NCBI RefSeq assembly: GCF_019400745.1 | Contig: NZ_WJIB01000020.1 | Location: 39,522 to 103,521 of the forward strand | From: Cohnella sp. CFH 77786 | GTDB lineage: Bacteria; Bacillota; Bacilli; Paenibacillales; Paenibacillaceae | DNA: 64,000 nt | Reading direction: 5' to 3' | Shown: positions 35,006 to 43,649 of the stretch, piece after piece | How the letters are laid out: the number at the start of each line of letters is the position of its first letter | Position numbering within the stretch: position 1 is the first letter of the stretch | Notes under the pieces: generated by a model | What the model saw: only the letters and a program-made list of their open reading frames with translations | Told to the model about the DNA's origin: nothing | The model's database searches: none | Translations under genes and position numbers: made by a program

Positions 35006-35027
35006 ACGCCGTTAGGCGTTTTTTTGT
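35006..35027 (+). terminator. Orphan terminator upstream of the MerR gene
   Basis: ACGCC-GTTA-GGCGT followed by seven T, just before the MerR-type promoter. No gene upstream on this strand is close; it may end an unannotated short transcript. Confidence 0.7.
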
Positions 35028-35028
35028 A

Positions 35029-35059
35029 TTGACATTAACGTTACGTAAAGGTGTACCTT
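35029..35059 (+). promoter_or_regulatory. MerR-type promoter with 19-bp spacer
   Basis: TTGACA (35029-35034), 19 bp, TACCTT (35054-35059). The long spacer contains TAACGTTACGTAAAGG. MerR-family regulators activate such overlong promoters by twisting the DNA, so the regulator probably controls itself here. Confidence 0.75.
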
Positions 35060-35081
35060 GAAATTGTCGGGAGGAGATACC

Positions 35082-35843
35082 ATGGAATACACCGTGAAGA
35101 AGCTGGGCCAATTGGCGGGAATCAGCACCCGCACGCTCCGGTACTATGACGAGATCGGGATCCTGAAGCCGGCCAGGATCAACTCGTCCGGATACCGGAT
35201 CTACGGGCAGAAGGAAGTCGACCGGCTCCAGCAGATTCTGTTCTACCGGGAGCTCGGGGTCAGCTTGGAGAACATAGCCGAAATCGTGACCGCCCCTTCC
35301 TTCGACGGAGCCAAGGCTCTTCGGGAGCACCATGCGCGCCTCCTCGACAAGAGAAAGCAATTGAATGAGCTGATCGCGAACGTCGAGAAGACGATCGCCG
35401 TCGCCGAAGGGAGAATGACCATGACCGATAAAGAGAAATTCGAAGGCTTTAAGGCGAAGCAGCTGGAGGAGAACGAGAAGAAATACGGGAAGGAGATCCG
35501 CGAGAAGTACGGGGAGGATACCGTAAAGAAATCCAACGAGAAGTTCATGAACATGACGCAGGAAGAGCATGAGGAAGCCACGCGCCTGGCGGGCGAAGTG
35601 GCGGCCGTGCTGGCGGAAGCATTCAAGACAGGCGACCCTGCCGGCGAGTTGGCCCAGAAGGCGGCGGATTTGCATAAACGGTGGCTCATGCACCATTGGC
35701 CCGAATACAGCAAAGAAGCGCACGCGGGTCTTGCCCAAATGTACGTGGATGACGAGCGGTTCACGAAGTATTATGACGCCGAGCAGCCGGGCACGGCGGC
35801 GTTCCTGAGGGACGCCATCCGCATCTATACGGGTGTTCAGTAA
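35082..35843 (+). CDS. MerR-family regulator with TipAS antibiotic-recognition domain
   Basis: 253 residues from ATG 35082, which has GGGAGGAG 5 bases upstream. A start 24 bases earlier overlaps the -10 element and is rejected. The N-terminal winged helix is YTVKKLGQLAGISTRTLRYY (about 3-22), followed by a dimerising coiled coil (about 75-118). The C-terminal half is a TipAS/albicidin-resistance-like domain with HKRWLMHHWPEYSKEAH and FTKYYDAEQPGTAAFLRDAI. Such proteins bind peptide antibiotics and activate resistance genes. Only its own promoter is an evident target. Confidence 0.9.
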   Translation: MEYTVKKLGQLAGISTRTLRYYDEIGILKPARINSSGYRIYGQKEVDRLQQILFYRELGVSLENIAEIVTAPSFDGAKALREHHARLLDKRKQLNELIANVEKTIAVAEGRMTMTDKEKFEGFKAKQLEENEKKYGKEIREKYGEDTVKKSNEKFMNMTQEEHEEATRLAGEVAAVLAEAFKTGDPAGELAQKAADLHKRWLMHHWPEYSKEAHAGLAQMYVDDERFTKYYDAEQPGTAAFLRDAIRIYTGVQ

Positions 35844-35846
35844 CGC

Positions 35847-35886
35847 AAACCGTCAGGGAGAGGTGCACGGATCCCTGACGGTTTTT
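35847..35886 (+). terminator. Terminator after the MerR-TipAS gene
   Basis: AAACCGTCAGGG pairs perfectly with CCCTGACGGTTT, followed by TTC. Confidence 0.88.
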
Positions 35887-36020
35887 CGATTTCGGAATGC
35901 GGTCGCGGAATCTGGAACACTCTGCCTGTGACGTGTTGTTGCAGGGGGCGACGAGTGTGGGCCGGGGCATCGCGCCATACGATCGCCGGGAATCGGCCCG
36001 TCGAGCCGGCTCGGCGCCGG

Positions 36021-36779
36021 TCAGCCGATTTCGAGCTCCAGCACGACCGGACAATGATCGCTTCCGAGGACGTGGGCGTCGATGCGCGCATCGGTCAGAT
36101 GCGGCTTCAGCCTGTCCGAGGCGAGAAAATAATCGATCCGCCATCCCACGTTCCGTTCCCTCACCTTAGGCATGTTCGACCACCAGCTGTAAGCGTCCGT
36201 ACGGTCCGGGTAGAAATGCCGGAACGTATCGACGAAGCCGGCTTCCAGCAGGCGGGTCATCTTGTCCCGCTCTTCGTCCGTGAAGCCGGAATTGCCCCGG
36301 TTGGACTTCGCGTTCTTGATATCGATTTCCTGGTGGGCCACGTTCAGATCGCCGCAGACGACGACGGGCTTCTTCCGGTCCAACTGCTGCAGATAGCCGC
36401 GGAAACGTTCCTCCCATTCCAGCCGGTACACCAGCCTCGAGAGATCGCGTTTCGCGTTCGGCGTATAGACGGTCACGAGATAGAAGGCGTCAAACTCCAG
36501 CGTAATGATCCGTCCTTCCGGCTCCCGATCCTCCTCGATGCCGTACCGTACCGACAGCGGTTCGATTTTCGAGAACACGGCCGTTCCCGAATAGCCCTTC
36601 TTCTCCGCGTAATTCCAATATTCGCGGTAGGCCCCGCCGTGATCCAGGGAGATTTGCCCTTCCTGCAGCTTCGTCTCCTGCAAGCAGAACAAATCCGCGT
36701 CCGTCTGCTTGAAATAGTCGAGGAAGCCTTTGTTCACGCAGGCCCTTAAACCGTTGACGTTCCAAGATACCAGCTTCAT
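36021..36779 (-). CDS. exoA: Exodeoxyribonuclease III / AP endonuclease
   Basis: 252 residues. It cuts DNA at abasic sites and removes 3' blocks in base-excision repair. Motifs of the exonuclease-III family are SWNVNGLRA (Asn8), LQETKL (metal-binding Glu35), YTPNA, GDLNVAH, WWSNMP, WRIDYFL and GSDHCPV (catalytic His near the end). The tetR gene ends only 6 bp before it, so the two may be co-transcribed. Confidence 0.95.
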   Translation of the reverse strand: MKLVSWNVNGLRACVNKGFLDYFKQTDADLFCLQETKLQEGQISLDHGGAYREYWNYAEKKGYSGTAVFSKIEPLSVRYGIEEDREPEGRIITLEFDAFYLVTVYTPNAKRDLSRLVYRLEWEERFRGYLQQLDRKKPVVVCGDLNVAHQEIDIKNAKSNRGNSGFTDEERDKMTRLLEAGFVDTFRHFYPDRTDAYSWWSNMPKVRERNVGWRIDYFLASDRLKPHLTDARIDAHVLGSDHCPVVLELEIG

Positions 36780-36785
36780 GATCGC

Positions 36786-37403
36786 TTATCCCCTCTTTTG
36801 GAGTCCGTCTATGAATAAACGGCGAATGCCGGCCAAATACCCTTCTTGGCCGTAGCCGAGCTCGTCGCGGTGGTACAGGTAATGCTCGGGCATCAGGGAG
36901 GCAATCAGGAAGTTGGCCGTCAGCGTGGCGTCAATCGCTCCCGTCTCTCCTTGTTCCGCGGCCAGGTTGTAATCGTTTACGATCAAATCGCGCAGACGCT
37001 GCATGAGCGGGCGTTTATGGATGATGGATTTCTTCTTGCCGGCGTACATGCAATTGATCGCGGTCAGCAGTTCTGCGTTGTCGTCGATGTAACGGACCAC
37101 CTTGACGATGGTGTCGTACAGACGGTCAAACGCCGAGAAGGGGGCGGCATAGCCGGCGTGCGCCGCTTCCATTTCAACCACGAACCGCTCCAGGCTCGTC
37201 CGCAGAAGGTCGGAACAAATCTCCCCGAGATGCTCGTAGCGCCGGTACAAAGTTCCTTGGCCGATGCCGGCCTCCTGCGCGATTTGATACATGTTGACGG
37301 AATCATAGCCGTTGTTGTCGAATAACGTCTTGGCGGCCGCAAGGATGCGGCTGCGATATTCCGCGTCGCGGCTTGGCTTGCCTTCGATTTCCTCAAGCGG
37401 CAT
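36786..37403 (-). CDS. TetR-family repressor of the adjacent efflux pump
   Basis: 205 residues from ATG 37403; a GTG directly before it is equally usable, and GAAGGAG lies about 10 bases upstream. The HTH is at about 18-63 (AAKTLFDNNGYDSVNMYQIA, IGQGTLYRRYEHL). The divergent MFS gene has two identical palindromic sites in its promoter, which are very likely the operators. The ligand is presumably a drug exported by the pump. Confidence 0.9.
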   Translation of the reverse strand: MPLEEIEGKPSRDAEYRSRILAAAKTLFDNNGYDSVNMYQIAQEAGIGQGTLYRRYEHLGEICSDLLRTSLERFVVEMEAAHAGYAAPFSAFDRLYDTIVKVVRYIDDNAELLTAINCMYAGKKKSIIHKRPLMQRLRDLIVNDYNLAAEQGETGAIDATLTANFLIASLMPEHYLYHRDELGYGQEGYLAGIRRLFIDGLQKRG

Positions 37404-37445
37404 CACGGGTTCACTCCTTCTTCGGAAAAAAATTCAAAAGTCCGA

Positions 37446-37498
37446 TTGACATGGCGGACAATTGTCCGGTATATTCTGGGTGCGGACAATTGTCCGCA
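37446..37498 (+). promoter_or_regulatory. Efflux promoter with two TetR operators
   Basis: TTGACA (37446-37451) and TATATT (37470-37475) flank the palindrome CGGACAATTGTCCG (37455-37468). A second, longer perfect palindrome, TGCGGACAATTGTCCGCA (37481-37498), lies just after the -10. The centres are 28 bp apart. A repressor bound at both would block the polymerase completely. Confidence 0.88.
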
Positions 37499-37544
37499 GA
37501 TCAACTATACCATAGAGAAGGTAAACTTGGAAGGAGTGGAACCG

Positions 37545-39068
37545 ATGGCGCAAGCCGCAGCCGCGGGGGAGTCCCCGTCCGATTTCCGTTTGAGCAGCAT
37601 CCTGGTGCCTCTGATCGCCATGATTACGGGCTGTTTCATGGTCATCCTCGACACGACGGCCATGAATGTCGCGTTATCTCAGCTCGTAAAAGAATTCCAG
37701 GTGCAGCTGCCGACCCTGGAGTGGACCGTTACCGGCTACATGCTCGCCACCGCCGCCGTCATCCCGCTTGCCGGATGGCTGTCGGACCGGTTCGGGGCGA
37801 AGAACGTGTTCTTGACCTCCGTCATCCTGTTCACGTTAGGTTCCGCGCTCTGCGCGACTCCGAACAGCGCGGAATGGCTGATCGTATTCCGGGTCATCCA
37901 GGGGCTTGGCGGCGGCTTCGTCATGCCGGTCGCGATGGCTTACGTGTACCGGCTTAGCCCGCCGAACAAAATCGGCGCCGTGATGGGCATGCTCGGAATG
38001 CCGATCCTGTTCGCGCCGGCGATCGGGCCGATCGTATCGGGGTGGCTGGTGGAGTACCATTCCTGGCGGTGGATATTCCTGATCAACATTCCGGTGGGCA
38101 TCGTCAGCCTTCTCATCGGGATACGGAGCTTGCCGAAAATCGAACGCAAGAAGGTCGCCGGATTCGACCTGCCGGGCATGATCCTGGGGCCGATCGCGTT
38201 CGCGGCGCTGTCGTTCGGGGTGAGCGAAGGAGCCCACAGTTGGACATCCGCCGAAACGCTGACCGGGTTGAGCGTGGGGGCAGCTGCTTTGATCGCGTTC
38301 ATCTTCGTGGAGCTGCGGGCCAAAATCCCTTTGCTCGAGCTGCGCGTCTTCAAGTCGGCCGACTTCTCGCTGGCCATCGTCGTGCAGTGGATCGTGCAGT
38401 TCTCCATGTTCGGCGCGATCTTCCTCATGCCCCAGTTCCTGCAGCAGGCCAGGGGATTCGGGGCGCTCGACACGGGATTGACGTTGTTCCCCCAAGCGAT
38501 CGCGTCGGCCTTGATGATGCCGATCGGCGGATTCCTGTTCGACCGGATCGGCGTGCGCTGGCTGGTTGTCATCGGGCTGAGCCTCGTATCCGGCGCGCTC
38601 TATCAATACACGTTCTTGGACTTGTCGACGACGGGAGCGGATCTGCTGCTTCCTCTCGTCATGGCCGGCAGCGGCATGGGACTCATGATGATGCCGCTGA
38701 ACTCGCATCTGATAAACAAGGCGCCGCGCGAGCTCGTCAGCCGCGTCACCTCGCTGACCAGCGCGCTTCAGCAAGTCATCAACTCCCTGGCCGTGGCTTC
38801 GGTCGTGACGATCCTGACCGCGCGGCTGAAGTCGCTCGCGGACGGAGCGGTCCCGGCCGCCGGCGGCAGCGAGCAGGACGCGCTGAAGGCGATGATGGCG
38901 CTCGCGCCGAAGGCGTTCGATTATACGTTCGGCGTCATGCTCACCGTCGCCATGAGCGGAATCGTTCTGGGTTTCGTGCTGCGGCGCGGGCAGAAACCTT
39001 CGGCGGGCGAAGGAGCGCAAACGGCGAAGAAACCGGAAATGGCAGTCGAGGGGCTTCATATGGGCTGA
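37545..39068 (+). CDS. DHA2/EmrB-QacA-family MFS drug exporter
   Basis: 507 residues, about 14 membrane helices. Start chosen at ATG 37545 because GGAAGGAG lies 8 bases upstream and the longer frame crosses the promoter and operators. The DHA2 signature is LDTTAMNVALSQLVKEF in helix 1; motif A is GWLSDRFGAKNVF and motif C is GMPILFAPAIGPIVSGWLVE. It should export toxic organic compounds using the proton gradient. The divergent TetR gene is its regulator. Confidence 0.93.
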   Translation: MAQAAAAGESPSDFRLSSILVPLIAMITGCFMVILDTTAMNVALSQLVKEFQVQLPTLEWTVTGYMLATAAVIPLAGWLSDRFGAKNVFLTSVILFTLGSALCATPNSAEWLIVFRVIQGLGGGFVMPVAMAYVYRLSPPNKIGAVMGMLGMPILFAPAIGPIVSGWLVEYHSWRWIFLINIPVGIVSLLIGIRSLPKIERKKVAGFDLPGMILGPIAFAALSFGVSEGAHSWTSAETLTGLSVGAAALIAFIFVELRAKIPLLELRVFKSADFSLAIVVQWIVQFSMFGAIFLMPQFLQQARGFGALDTGLTLFPQAIASALMMPIGGFLFDRIGVRWLVVIGLSLVSGALYQYTFLDLSTTGADLLLPLVMAGSGMGLMMMPLNSHLINKAPRELVSRVTSLTSALQQVINSLAVASVVTILTARLKSLADGAVPAAGGSEQDALKAMMALAPKAFDYTFGVMLTVAMSGIVLGFVLRRGQKPSAGEGAQTAKKPEMAVEGLHMG

Positions 39069-39132
39069 AGTCCACTGACTGTATCTGTCAGGGTTCGTCC
39101 CGTATAATGGGGTTGGAAGGAGGTGTCGCGCG

Positions 39133-39558
39133 GTGGAGTGGAACTACTACGACACATTCATTACGGTTGCGGCCGACTGCCCGGTCGAATACGGGTTGAT
39201 CCCGCCGGACAAGAAAACTGGCAAAACGAAGCCCGGCATCGAGTTCGAGCTTGCGGCCGGTCACCCGTACCGTTACACGCAGGAAGAACTGCTCTACGAG
39301 GTCCATGTCCGGCACAAAGGAATTCCGGCGGAGGAGCAGGCGGAGCGCGGCGAGGAACTGAAAGCCGAGTTCTATCGCAAGCCGCAGCCCTGCATGAGGG
39401 CGTCGATGCTGCCGAAGAAGTACGGCTGGGGCATCCATTTCAACGCGGAAGGCAAGCTGGCGCTCATCCCGGTGGAATCGCCCGAATACCGGCGTTTCGT
39501 CGACGGGGGCGTCGGGAACGTCAAGCTGGTGCCGGCGATGCGGAACAGTAAGAAATAG
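39133..39558 (+). CDS. DUF6157-family protein
   Basis: 141 residues from GTG 39133, with AAGGAGGTG upstream. The pattern NYYDTFITVAADCPVEYG, then YRYTQEELLYEV and a C-terminal GWGIHFNAEGKLALIPVES, fits a small uncharacterised family common in Gram-positive bacteria. No catalytic motif is evident. A weak hairpin at 39572-39603 may end its transcript. Confidence 0.75.
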   Translation: MEWNYYDTFITVAADCPVEYGLIPPDKKTGKTKPGIEFELAAGHPYRYTQEELLYEVHVRHKGIPAEEQAERGEELKAEFYRKPQPCMRASMLPKKYGWGIHFNAEGKLALIPVESPEYRRFVDGGVGNVKLVPAMRNSKK

Positions 39559-39571
39559 AACAGGAGAAGGG

Positions 39572-39603
39572 AGTCTCCGCGATTGGAGGCTTCCTTATTT
39601 TTC
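39572..39603 (+). terminator. Weak terminator
   Basis: GGGAGTCTCC pairs imperfectly with GGAGGCTTCC, followed by TTATTTTTC; it lies between convergent genes. Confidence 0.45.
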
Positions 39604-39615
39604 GCGGGTCGGGCA

Positions 39616-40377
39616 CTACCCCTTCCCCTTCGACATTTCAGCCTCGAACACCTCTTGCAGCTCCGCAGCCTTCCTCGGATCGGATAGATCCACTTTGCCC
39701 TCCAGAAATTGCCCGACCACCGTTTCCCACTTCGGAACCGCCTTCCGGGCAGTGAGCGTGCGGACCGCGCTTTTCACCATCCGCCGTTCCTTGGCATTCG
39801 AGAACGTGTCTTTGTAATGCTGGATCCGTTCCCAATCGAGGCTGTCGAAGATGCTGCGGAACACCTCCGCCGTCATCCGCGCATCGTCCAGCGCCCGATG
39901 GGCCGAGCCTTCCGCCTCGATCCCGAGCTCCGCCAGCGCCGCTTCGACACTCACGTCATTCGCGGCTTTCTTGTACCGGAGGTATCCTTTCAACAGATCA
40001 TAGTAAGGAACGGCCATCCAGAAGGCATCGTCCAGCTTGTGCATGCGCGTGTCGAACACGATGCGTTTCAAATCCTCGCCGCCCCACGTCAGGAGCACGA
40101 AAGACTCGCTCCGTTTCAGCCAGGAGACGAAATCGGCAATCACCTTCGGGAAGCCGTCGGCGCGGTCGATCTCTTCCTGGGCGATTCCGGTTTTCTTCTT
40201 GATAAAGCTGTTGAGCTTGGCGAAATAAACCGGTTTGATCATCGACGAGAACCGGTCCGTTATCTCTAACGCGGGGTTCAGCCGTACGGCTCCGATCTCG
40301 ATCACTTCCATCGGCAAATCGCTCGCGAATTTCCGGCCGTTGAATTCGATATCCAATACGACGTAGTCCATAGCCAT
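39616..40377 (-). CDS. DEDDh 3'-5' exonuclease, KapD-like
   Basis: 253 residues. The exonuclease motifs are Exo I VLDIEFN (Asp9, Glu11), Exo II around LLTWGGEDLKRIVFD and Exo III AHRALDDARMTAEVF (His and Asp). In Bacillus the similar KapD slows entry to sporulation through KinA; whether this protein does so is inference. The C-terminal 60 residues after the nuclease domain are basic then acidic (MVKSAVRTLTARKAVPKWE, EVFEAEMSKGKG). Confidence 0.8.
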   Translation of the reverse strand: MAMDYVVLDIEFNGRKFASDLPMEVIEIGAVRLNPALEITDRFSSMIKPVYFAKLNSFIKKKTGIAQEEIDRADGFPKVIADFVSWLKRSESFVLLTWGGEDLKRIVFDTRMHKLDDAFWMAVPYYDLLKGYLRYKKAANDVSVEAALAELGIEAEGSAHRALDDARMTAEVFRSIFDSLDWERIQHYKDTFSNAKERRMVKSAVRTLTARKAVPKWETVVGQFLEGKVDLSDPRKAAELQEVFEAEMSKGKG

Positions 40378-40539
40378 GACCTCCGGCAGATGAATCCTTC
40401 TGTACTATAAGAACACGAAATCGGACAAATCTCAAACGGGTGTAAATTTTCATAAAGATTAGGTTAAATCGATTTACCAGCTAAGGGAAAATGTGTATTG
40501 TTGTCCAGAGGTGTTACAAAGGACAAGGGGGAAATCAAG

Positions 40540-41247
40540 ATGCAGGAAACAACGAAGAAGCACATGTGGAAATGGTCCGTACCGCTGAGTTTGGCACTCG
40601 TGTTGGCTGCGTGCGGAGGCAAATCCGACGACAAGGGCAGCGCGTCGCCATCCGCCACCGCATCGCCTAGCGTATCGGCATCGGCCAGCGCCAGCCCAAG
40701 CGCCAACGCGAGCCCCAGCGCCAGCCCAAGCGCCAGCGCGAGCCCGAGCGCGTCCGCTTCGGCATCGGCTGCCGTGAGCGGCGTCTCCGGCTTCCAATCG
40801 TTCAAAGACGAAGCGAACGGCGTGGAGATCCAATATCCGTCGGACTGGACCCTGAACAAGGAAGTACCGGGAGCGGTCGCCGCTTTCATGACGCCATTGG
40901 ACGGAAGCAGCGACAAGTTCCAGGATAACGTCAACATCGTCGTGGAGGATCTCGGTGGCCAAGAAGTCAAACTGTCCGAATATATGGATTTCACGAAGCA
41001 GCAGCTTCAGCAATTGATCACGGACTTCAAAATCGAAGACGAAGACGGCGTGACGACTGACGGCGGACTGGAAATTAAATCGATCCGCTATACGGGCAAG
41101 CAGGGCGACTATTCCTTGATGTGGCAGCAGTTGATCACGATCCACAACGGCAAGGCGTTCGTCCTTACGTACACGGCCGAGCCGGATTCGTTCGACAAAT
41201 ACGTCGAAACGGTCGGGCAAATGGCGGAAACGCTTGTCGTCAGCTGA
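40540..41247 (+). CDS. Lipoprotein with Ser/Ala/Pro linker and PsbP-like domain
   Basis: 235 residues from ATG 40540 (AAGGGGG 8 bases upstream). The lipobox is LVLAACGG with Cys25 as the lipidated residue. Residues 34-80 form a spacer of repeated Ala-Ser-Pro units. Residues 85-235 look like a PsbP/DUF1795-type surface domain (GVEIQYPSDWTLNKE, NVNIVVEDLGG, YTAEPDSFDKYVETV). It sits on the outer face of the membrane; function unknown. Confidence 0.8.
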   Translation: MQETTKKHMWKWSVPLSLALVLAACGGKSDDKGSASPSATASPSVSASASASPSANASPSASPSASASPSASASASAAVSGVSGFQSFKDEANGVEIQYPSDWTLNKEVPGAVAAFMTPLDGSSDKFQDNVNIVVEDLGGQEVKLSEYMDFTKQQLQQLITDFKIEDEDGVTTDGGLEIKSIRYTGKQGDYSLMWQQLITIHNGKAFVLTYTAEPDSFDKYVETVGQMAETLVVS

Positions 41248-41268
41248 AGGGAAGAAACGTGGAATCGC

Positions 41269-41299
41269 CGGGGACAAAGTCTCCGGCGTTTTTTTTCAT
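41269..41299 (+). terminator. Terminator of the lipoprotein gene
   Basis: CGCCGG-GAC pairs with GTC-CCGGCG, followed by eight T. Confidence 0.9.
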
Positions 41300-41463
41300 T
41301 GCGCCAAGGACGGGATCACCGGCTTGTTCACGATCGGCGAGGACATGACGATCAGCGTCGTGGAGTCTCCGAATTTTCCGAGCTTGTTGACGCAATCCTC
41401 CAGGGATGCGAGCGTGCCTGTCACGACCTTGAGCAGAAAGTTGCTGTACCCGCTGATCCGATG
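41296..41463 (-). pseudogene. C-terminal fragment of an Lrp/AsnC regulator
   Basis: Minus-strand frame HRISGYSNFLLKVVTGTLAS followed by LEDCVNKLGKFGDSTTLIVM and ending SLAQ* matches the final beta-alpha part of the Lrp/AsnC ligand (RAM) domain. The N-terminal DNA-binding half is missing. The break is at about 41464, where an unrelated fragment on the other strand begins. The stop codon overlaps the T-run of the lipoprotein terminator. Confidence 0.8.
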
Positions 41464-41466
41464 AGC

Positions 41467-41738
41467 CGAACGTTAACCCGGGCTACCAAGTGCCTTTGGC
41501 AGAGAGGATCCGCCGGGAAGCCGGCATTCCCACGGCTGCCGTCGGGTTGATCACGGGCGGCAGGCAAGCCGAAGAGATCCTGCGGCAAGGGCGCGCGGAT
41601 CTCGTCGCGATCGGCAGGCCGCTGCTCCGGAACCCGTTCTGGCCGCGTTCCGCCGCCGCGGAGCTGGGAGAGAGGATCGAGGAGCCGGCGCCTTACCGGA
41701 ATTATTGGTTCGAAACGGGGATGCGCCACGAAGCTTGA
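41467..41738 (+). pseudogene. C-terminal fragment of an old-yellow-enzyme NADPH dehydrogenase (NamA/YqjM-like)
   Basis: The encoded GIPTAAVGLITGGRQAEEIL, GRADLVAIGRPLLRNPFWP and PYRNYW match the FMN phosphate-binding end of NamA-type flavin oxidoreductases. Only about 90 of the usual 340 residues remain. It starts where the Lrp fragment ends, marking a deletion or rearrangement junction. An ATG at 41490 would give an 82-residue protein, but a functional product is unlikely. Confidence 0.8.
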
Positions 41739-41746
41739 AAGCCCGT

Positions 41747-42607
41747 TCAGTTCTTGAGCATCGGCTTCAAATTCGCGATGATATGGCTCATCGTCACGGA
41801 TTGGTTCTCGTACATCGTTTTGGCTTCGGGGTCATGGGTAGACAGCCCGAACAGCTCCAGGTCGGCCTCGATCTTCTTCAGGGTCGCGAGGAGCAAGGCT
41901 TTCCCTTGGGGGAGCGGGACCTTCAGGTTGTCGTCGAACAAATCCACGTACAGCTGCTGATAGGCGTCAACCTGCCCGAGAAACACGTTTTCCACCGTCA
42001 GCCCCATTTTCTCAAGCTCCGTCCTGAGCCATCCCTGGTTGAGGCCGATCGTCGCGAGCGGCTCATGCAGGATTTTGCCGTCCATGATGACGGTCTGGGG
42101 CTCGACTTCGTTCACGGTTTTGATCCCGAGGTCGCTGGGCGTTACCGGCTGCTTGTCTTTCTTGAGAAGGACGCTGAGCTCCCCGCTCGTTTCCATGACG
42201 GCGAATTCGACGTCGGCCGTGCGGAACACGCTCTTGGCGCGGAGCTGCTCGAGCAGCTCGTCGGCAGTCAGCCGTTCCTTCTTCAAATTGTCTTCAAGCA
42301 CCTTGCCTTCCTTGATCACGATGGTTCCCTTGCCTTCGAACCATTGGCGGAGAAGCTTGCTCTTCAGCGTCAGCATCTCCAGTCCGAAGGGAACAACGAA
42401 CCACACGGTCATTGCGAGAATGCCGTAAAAATAGTGTTTCTCCATGTCGGTCGAAACGAAGCCGGCCAACTCGCCGAGCACGATCCCCATGACGTATTCG
42501 AAAAAGGTGAGCTGCGAGATTTGTTTCTTGCCGAGGATACGGGTGAACGTGAACAGAACGATCAGAGCCCCGAGGGAACGAAGCAGGATTTCAAGCCAAT
42601 TCGACAT
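41747..42607 (-). CDS. DUF421 (YetF-like) membrane protein fused to a DUF1657-like tail
   Basis: 286 residues. Three membrane helices near the N-terminus (about 5-22, 38-55, 62-82) and the soluble DUF421 part (GKGTIVIKEGKVLEDNLKKE, DVEFAVMETSGELSVLLKK, QTVIMDGKI) identify the family. The last 50 residues (LLATLKKIEADLELFGLSTH, DPEAKTMY, ending LKPMLKN) match the DUF1657 pattern seen in the separate gene at 44270. It ends a spoVAC-spoVAD operon (6 bp after spoVAD) and is therefore probably a spore protein. Confidence 0.85.
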   Translation of the reverse strand: MSNWLEILLRSLGALIVLFTFTRILGKKQISQLTFFEYVMGIVLGELAGFVSTDMEKHYFYGILAMTVWFVVPFGLEMLTLKSKLLRQWFEGKGTIVIKEGKVLEDNLKKERLTADELLEQLRAKSVFRTADVEFAVMETSGELSVLLKKDKQPVTPSDLGIKTVNEVEPQTVIMDGKILHEPLATIGLNQGWLRTELEKMGLTVENVFLGQVDAYQQLYVDLFDDNLKVPLPQGKALLLATLKKIEADLELFGLSTHDPEAKTMYENQSVTMSHIIANLKPMLKN

Positions 42608-42613
42608 GAAGGT

Positions 42614-43642
42614 TTACCTCCTTACCCCGTCTTCCGGTTCCGCTTCGATGGCAACCGCGTGGGCGATGCACGGGATCGATTCCCCTTGCTGGTAGGACAG
42701 CGGAGACAGCAGCGCACCCGTCGCGACGACGAGCACCCGCTTGAGTTCCCCGGAACGAATGCGCTTCATGATGTGGCCGTACGTAACGACGGCAGAGCAG
42801 GCGCAGCCGCTCCCGCCTGATTGGACCGTCTGCTTGCCGTAATCGTAGATCATCATGCCGCAGTCCTTGTAGCGGGTCAGGTCGATCGGAACGCGGTGTT
42901 TCTCGAAGAGATCGCAGGCGATTTCGTAGCCGACCTTGGCCAGGTCGCCCGTGACGATCAGGTCGTAATGGTCGGGCTGGATGCGAAGGTCGCGAAAGTG
43001 CGCGGTGATCGTGTCGACGGCAGCCGGGGCCATGGCGGCGCCCATGTTGAACGGGTCCTTGATGCCCATGTCGACAACCCTGCCGATCGTCGCGGAGGTG
43101 ACGACGGGGCCTTGGCCGGAACGGGCCACGACGGCGGTTCCGGCGCCCGTCACGGTGTATTGCGCGGTCGGCGGCTTCTGCGAACCGTATTCGGTGGGGT
43201 AGCGAAACTGCTTCTCCGCGCTGGAATTATGGCTGCACGTTCCCGCGAGCACATATTTGGCGCTTTCGGCATTGACGATATGGGAGGCAACGGCCAGGCT
43301 CTCCATGGAGGTCGAGCAGGCGCCGAAGACGCCGATGTACGGAATCGTGAGCGAACGCGCGGCGAAGCTGCTGCTCGTGATCTGATTCATCAAATCGCCG
43401 CCGACGTAAAAATGGACCTCCTCTTTCGTAATGCCGGCGCGCTCGATGGCGATTTTGGCCGCGTCCTCGAGGAACGTTTTCTCCGCTTTCTCCCAGCTGG
43501 ACTGCTCCAGGAGAGAGTCGCCGTGGATCATGTCGAAATCGTCGGCCAGCGGTCCTCTCCCTTCGAACGGGCCGACGACGGCGGCGGTGGAGACGATGAC
43601 CGGTTTCCGCTCGAAAATCCAACTCTGGTGCCCTTTCAGCAT
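42614..43642 (-). CDS. spoVAD: Stage V sporulation protein AD
   Basis: 342 residues with a thiolase-like fold. Seen: GDSLLEQSSWEKAEKTFLED, GVFGACSTSMESLA, GTCSHNSSAEKQFRYPTEYG and PPTAQYTVTGAGTAV. SpoVAD binds dipicolinic acid and helps load it into the forespore through the SpoVA channel. It lies 7 bp after spoVAC. Expected regulation is by sigma-G in the forespore; no clear promoter could be fixed. Confidence 0.95.
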   Translation of the reverse strand: MLKGHQSWIFERKPVIVSTAAVVGPFEGRGPLADDFDMIHGDSLLEQSSWEKAEKTFLEDAAKIAIERAGITKEEVHFYVGGDLMNQITSSSFAARSLTIPYIGVFGACSTSMESLAVASHIVNAESAKYVLAGTCSHNSSAEKQFRYPTEYGSQKPPTAQYTVTGAGTAVVARSGQGPVVTSATIGRVVDMGIKDPFNMGAAMAPAAVDTITAHFRDLRIQPDHYDLIVTGDLAKVGYEIACDLFEKHRVPIDLTRYKDCGMMIYDYGKQTVQSGGSGCACSAVVTYGHIMKRIRSGELKRVLVVATGALLSPLSYQQGESIPCIAHAVAIEAEPEDGVRR

Positions 43643-43649
43643 GCCGCCC

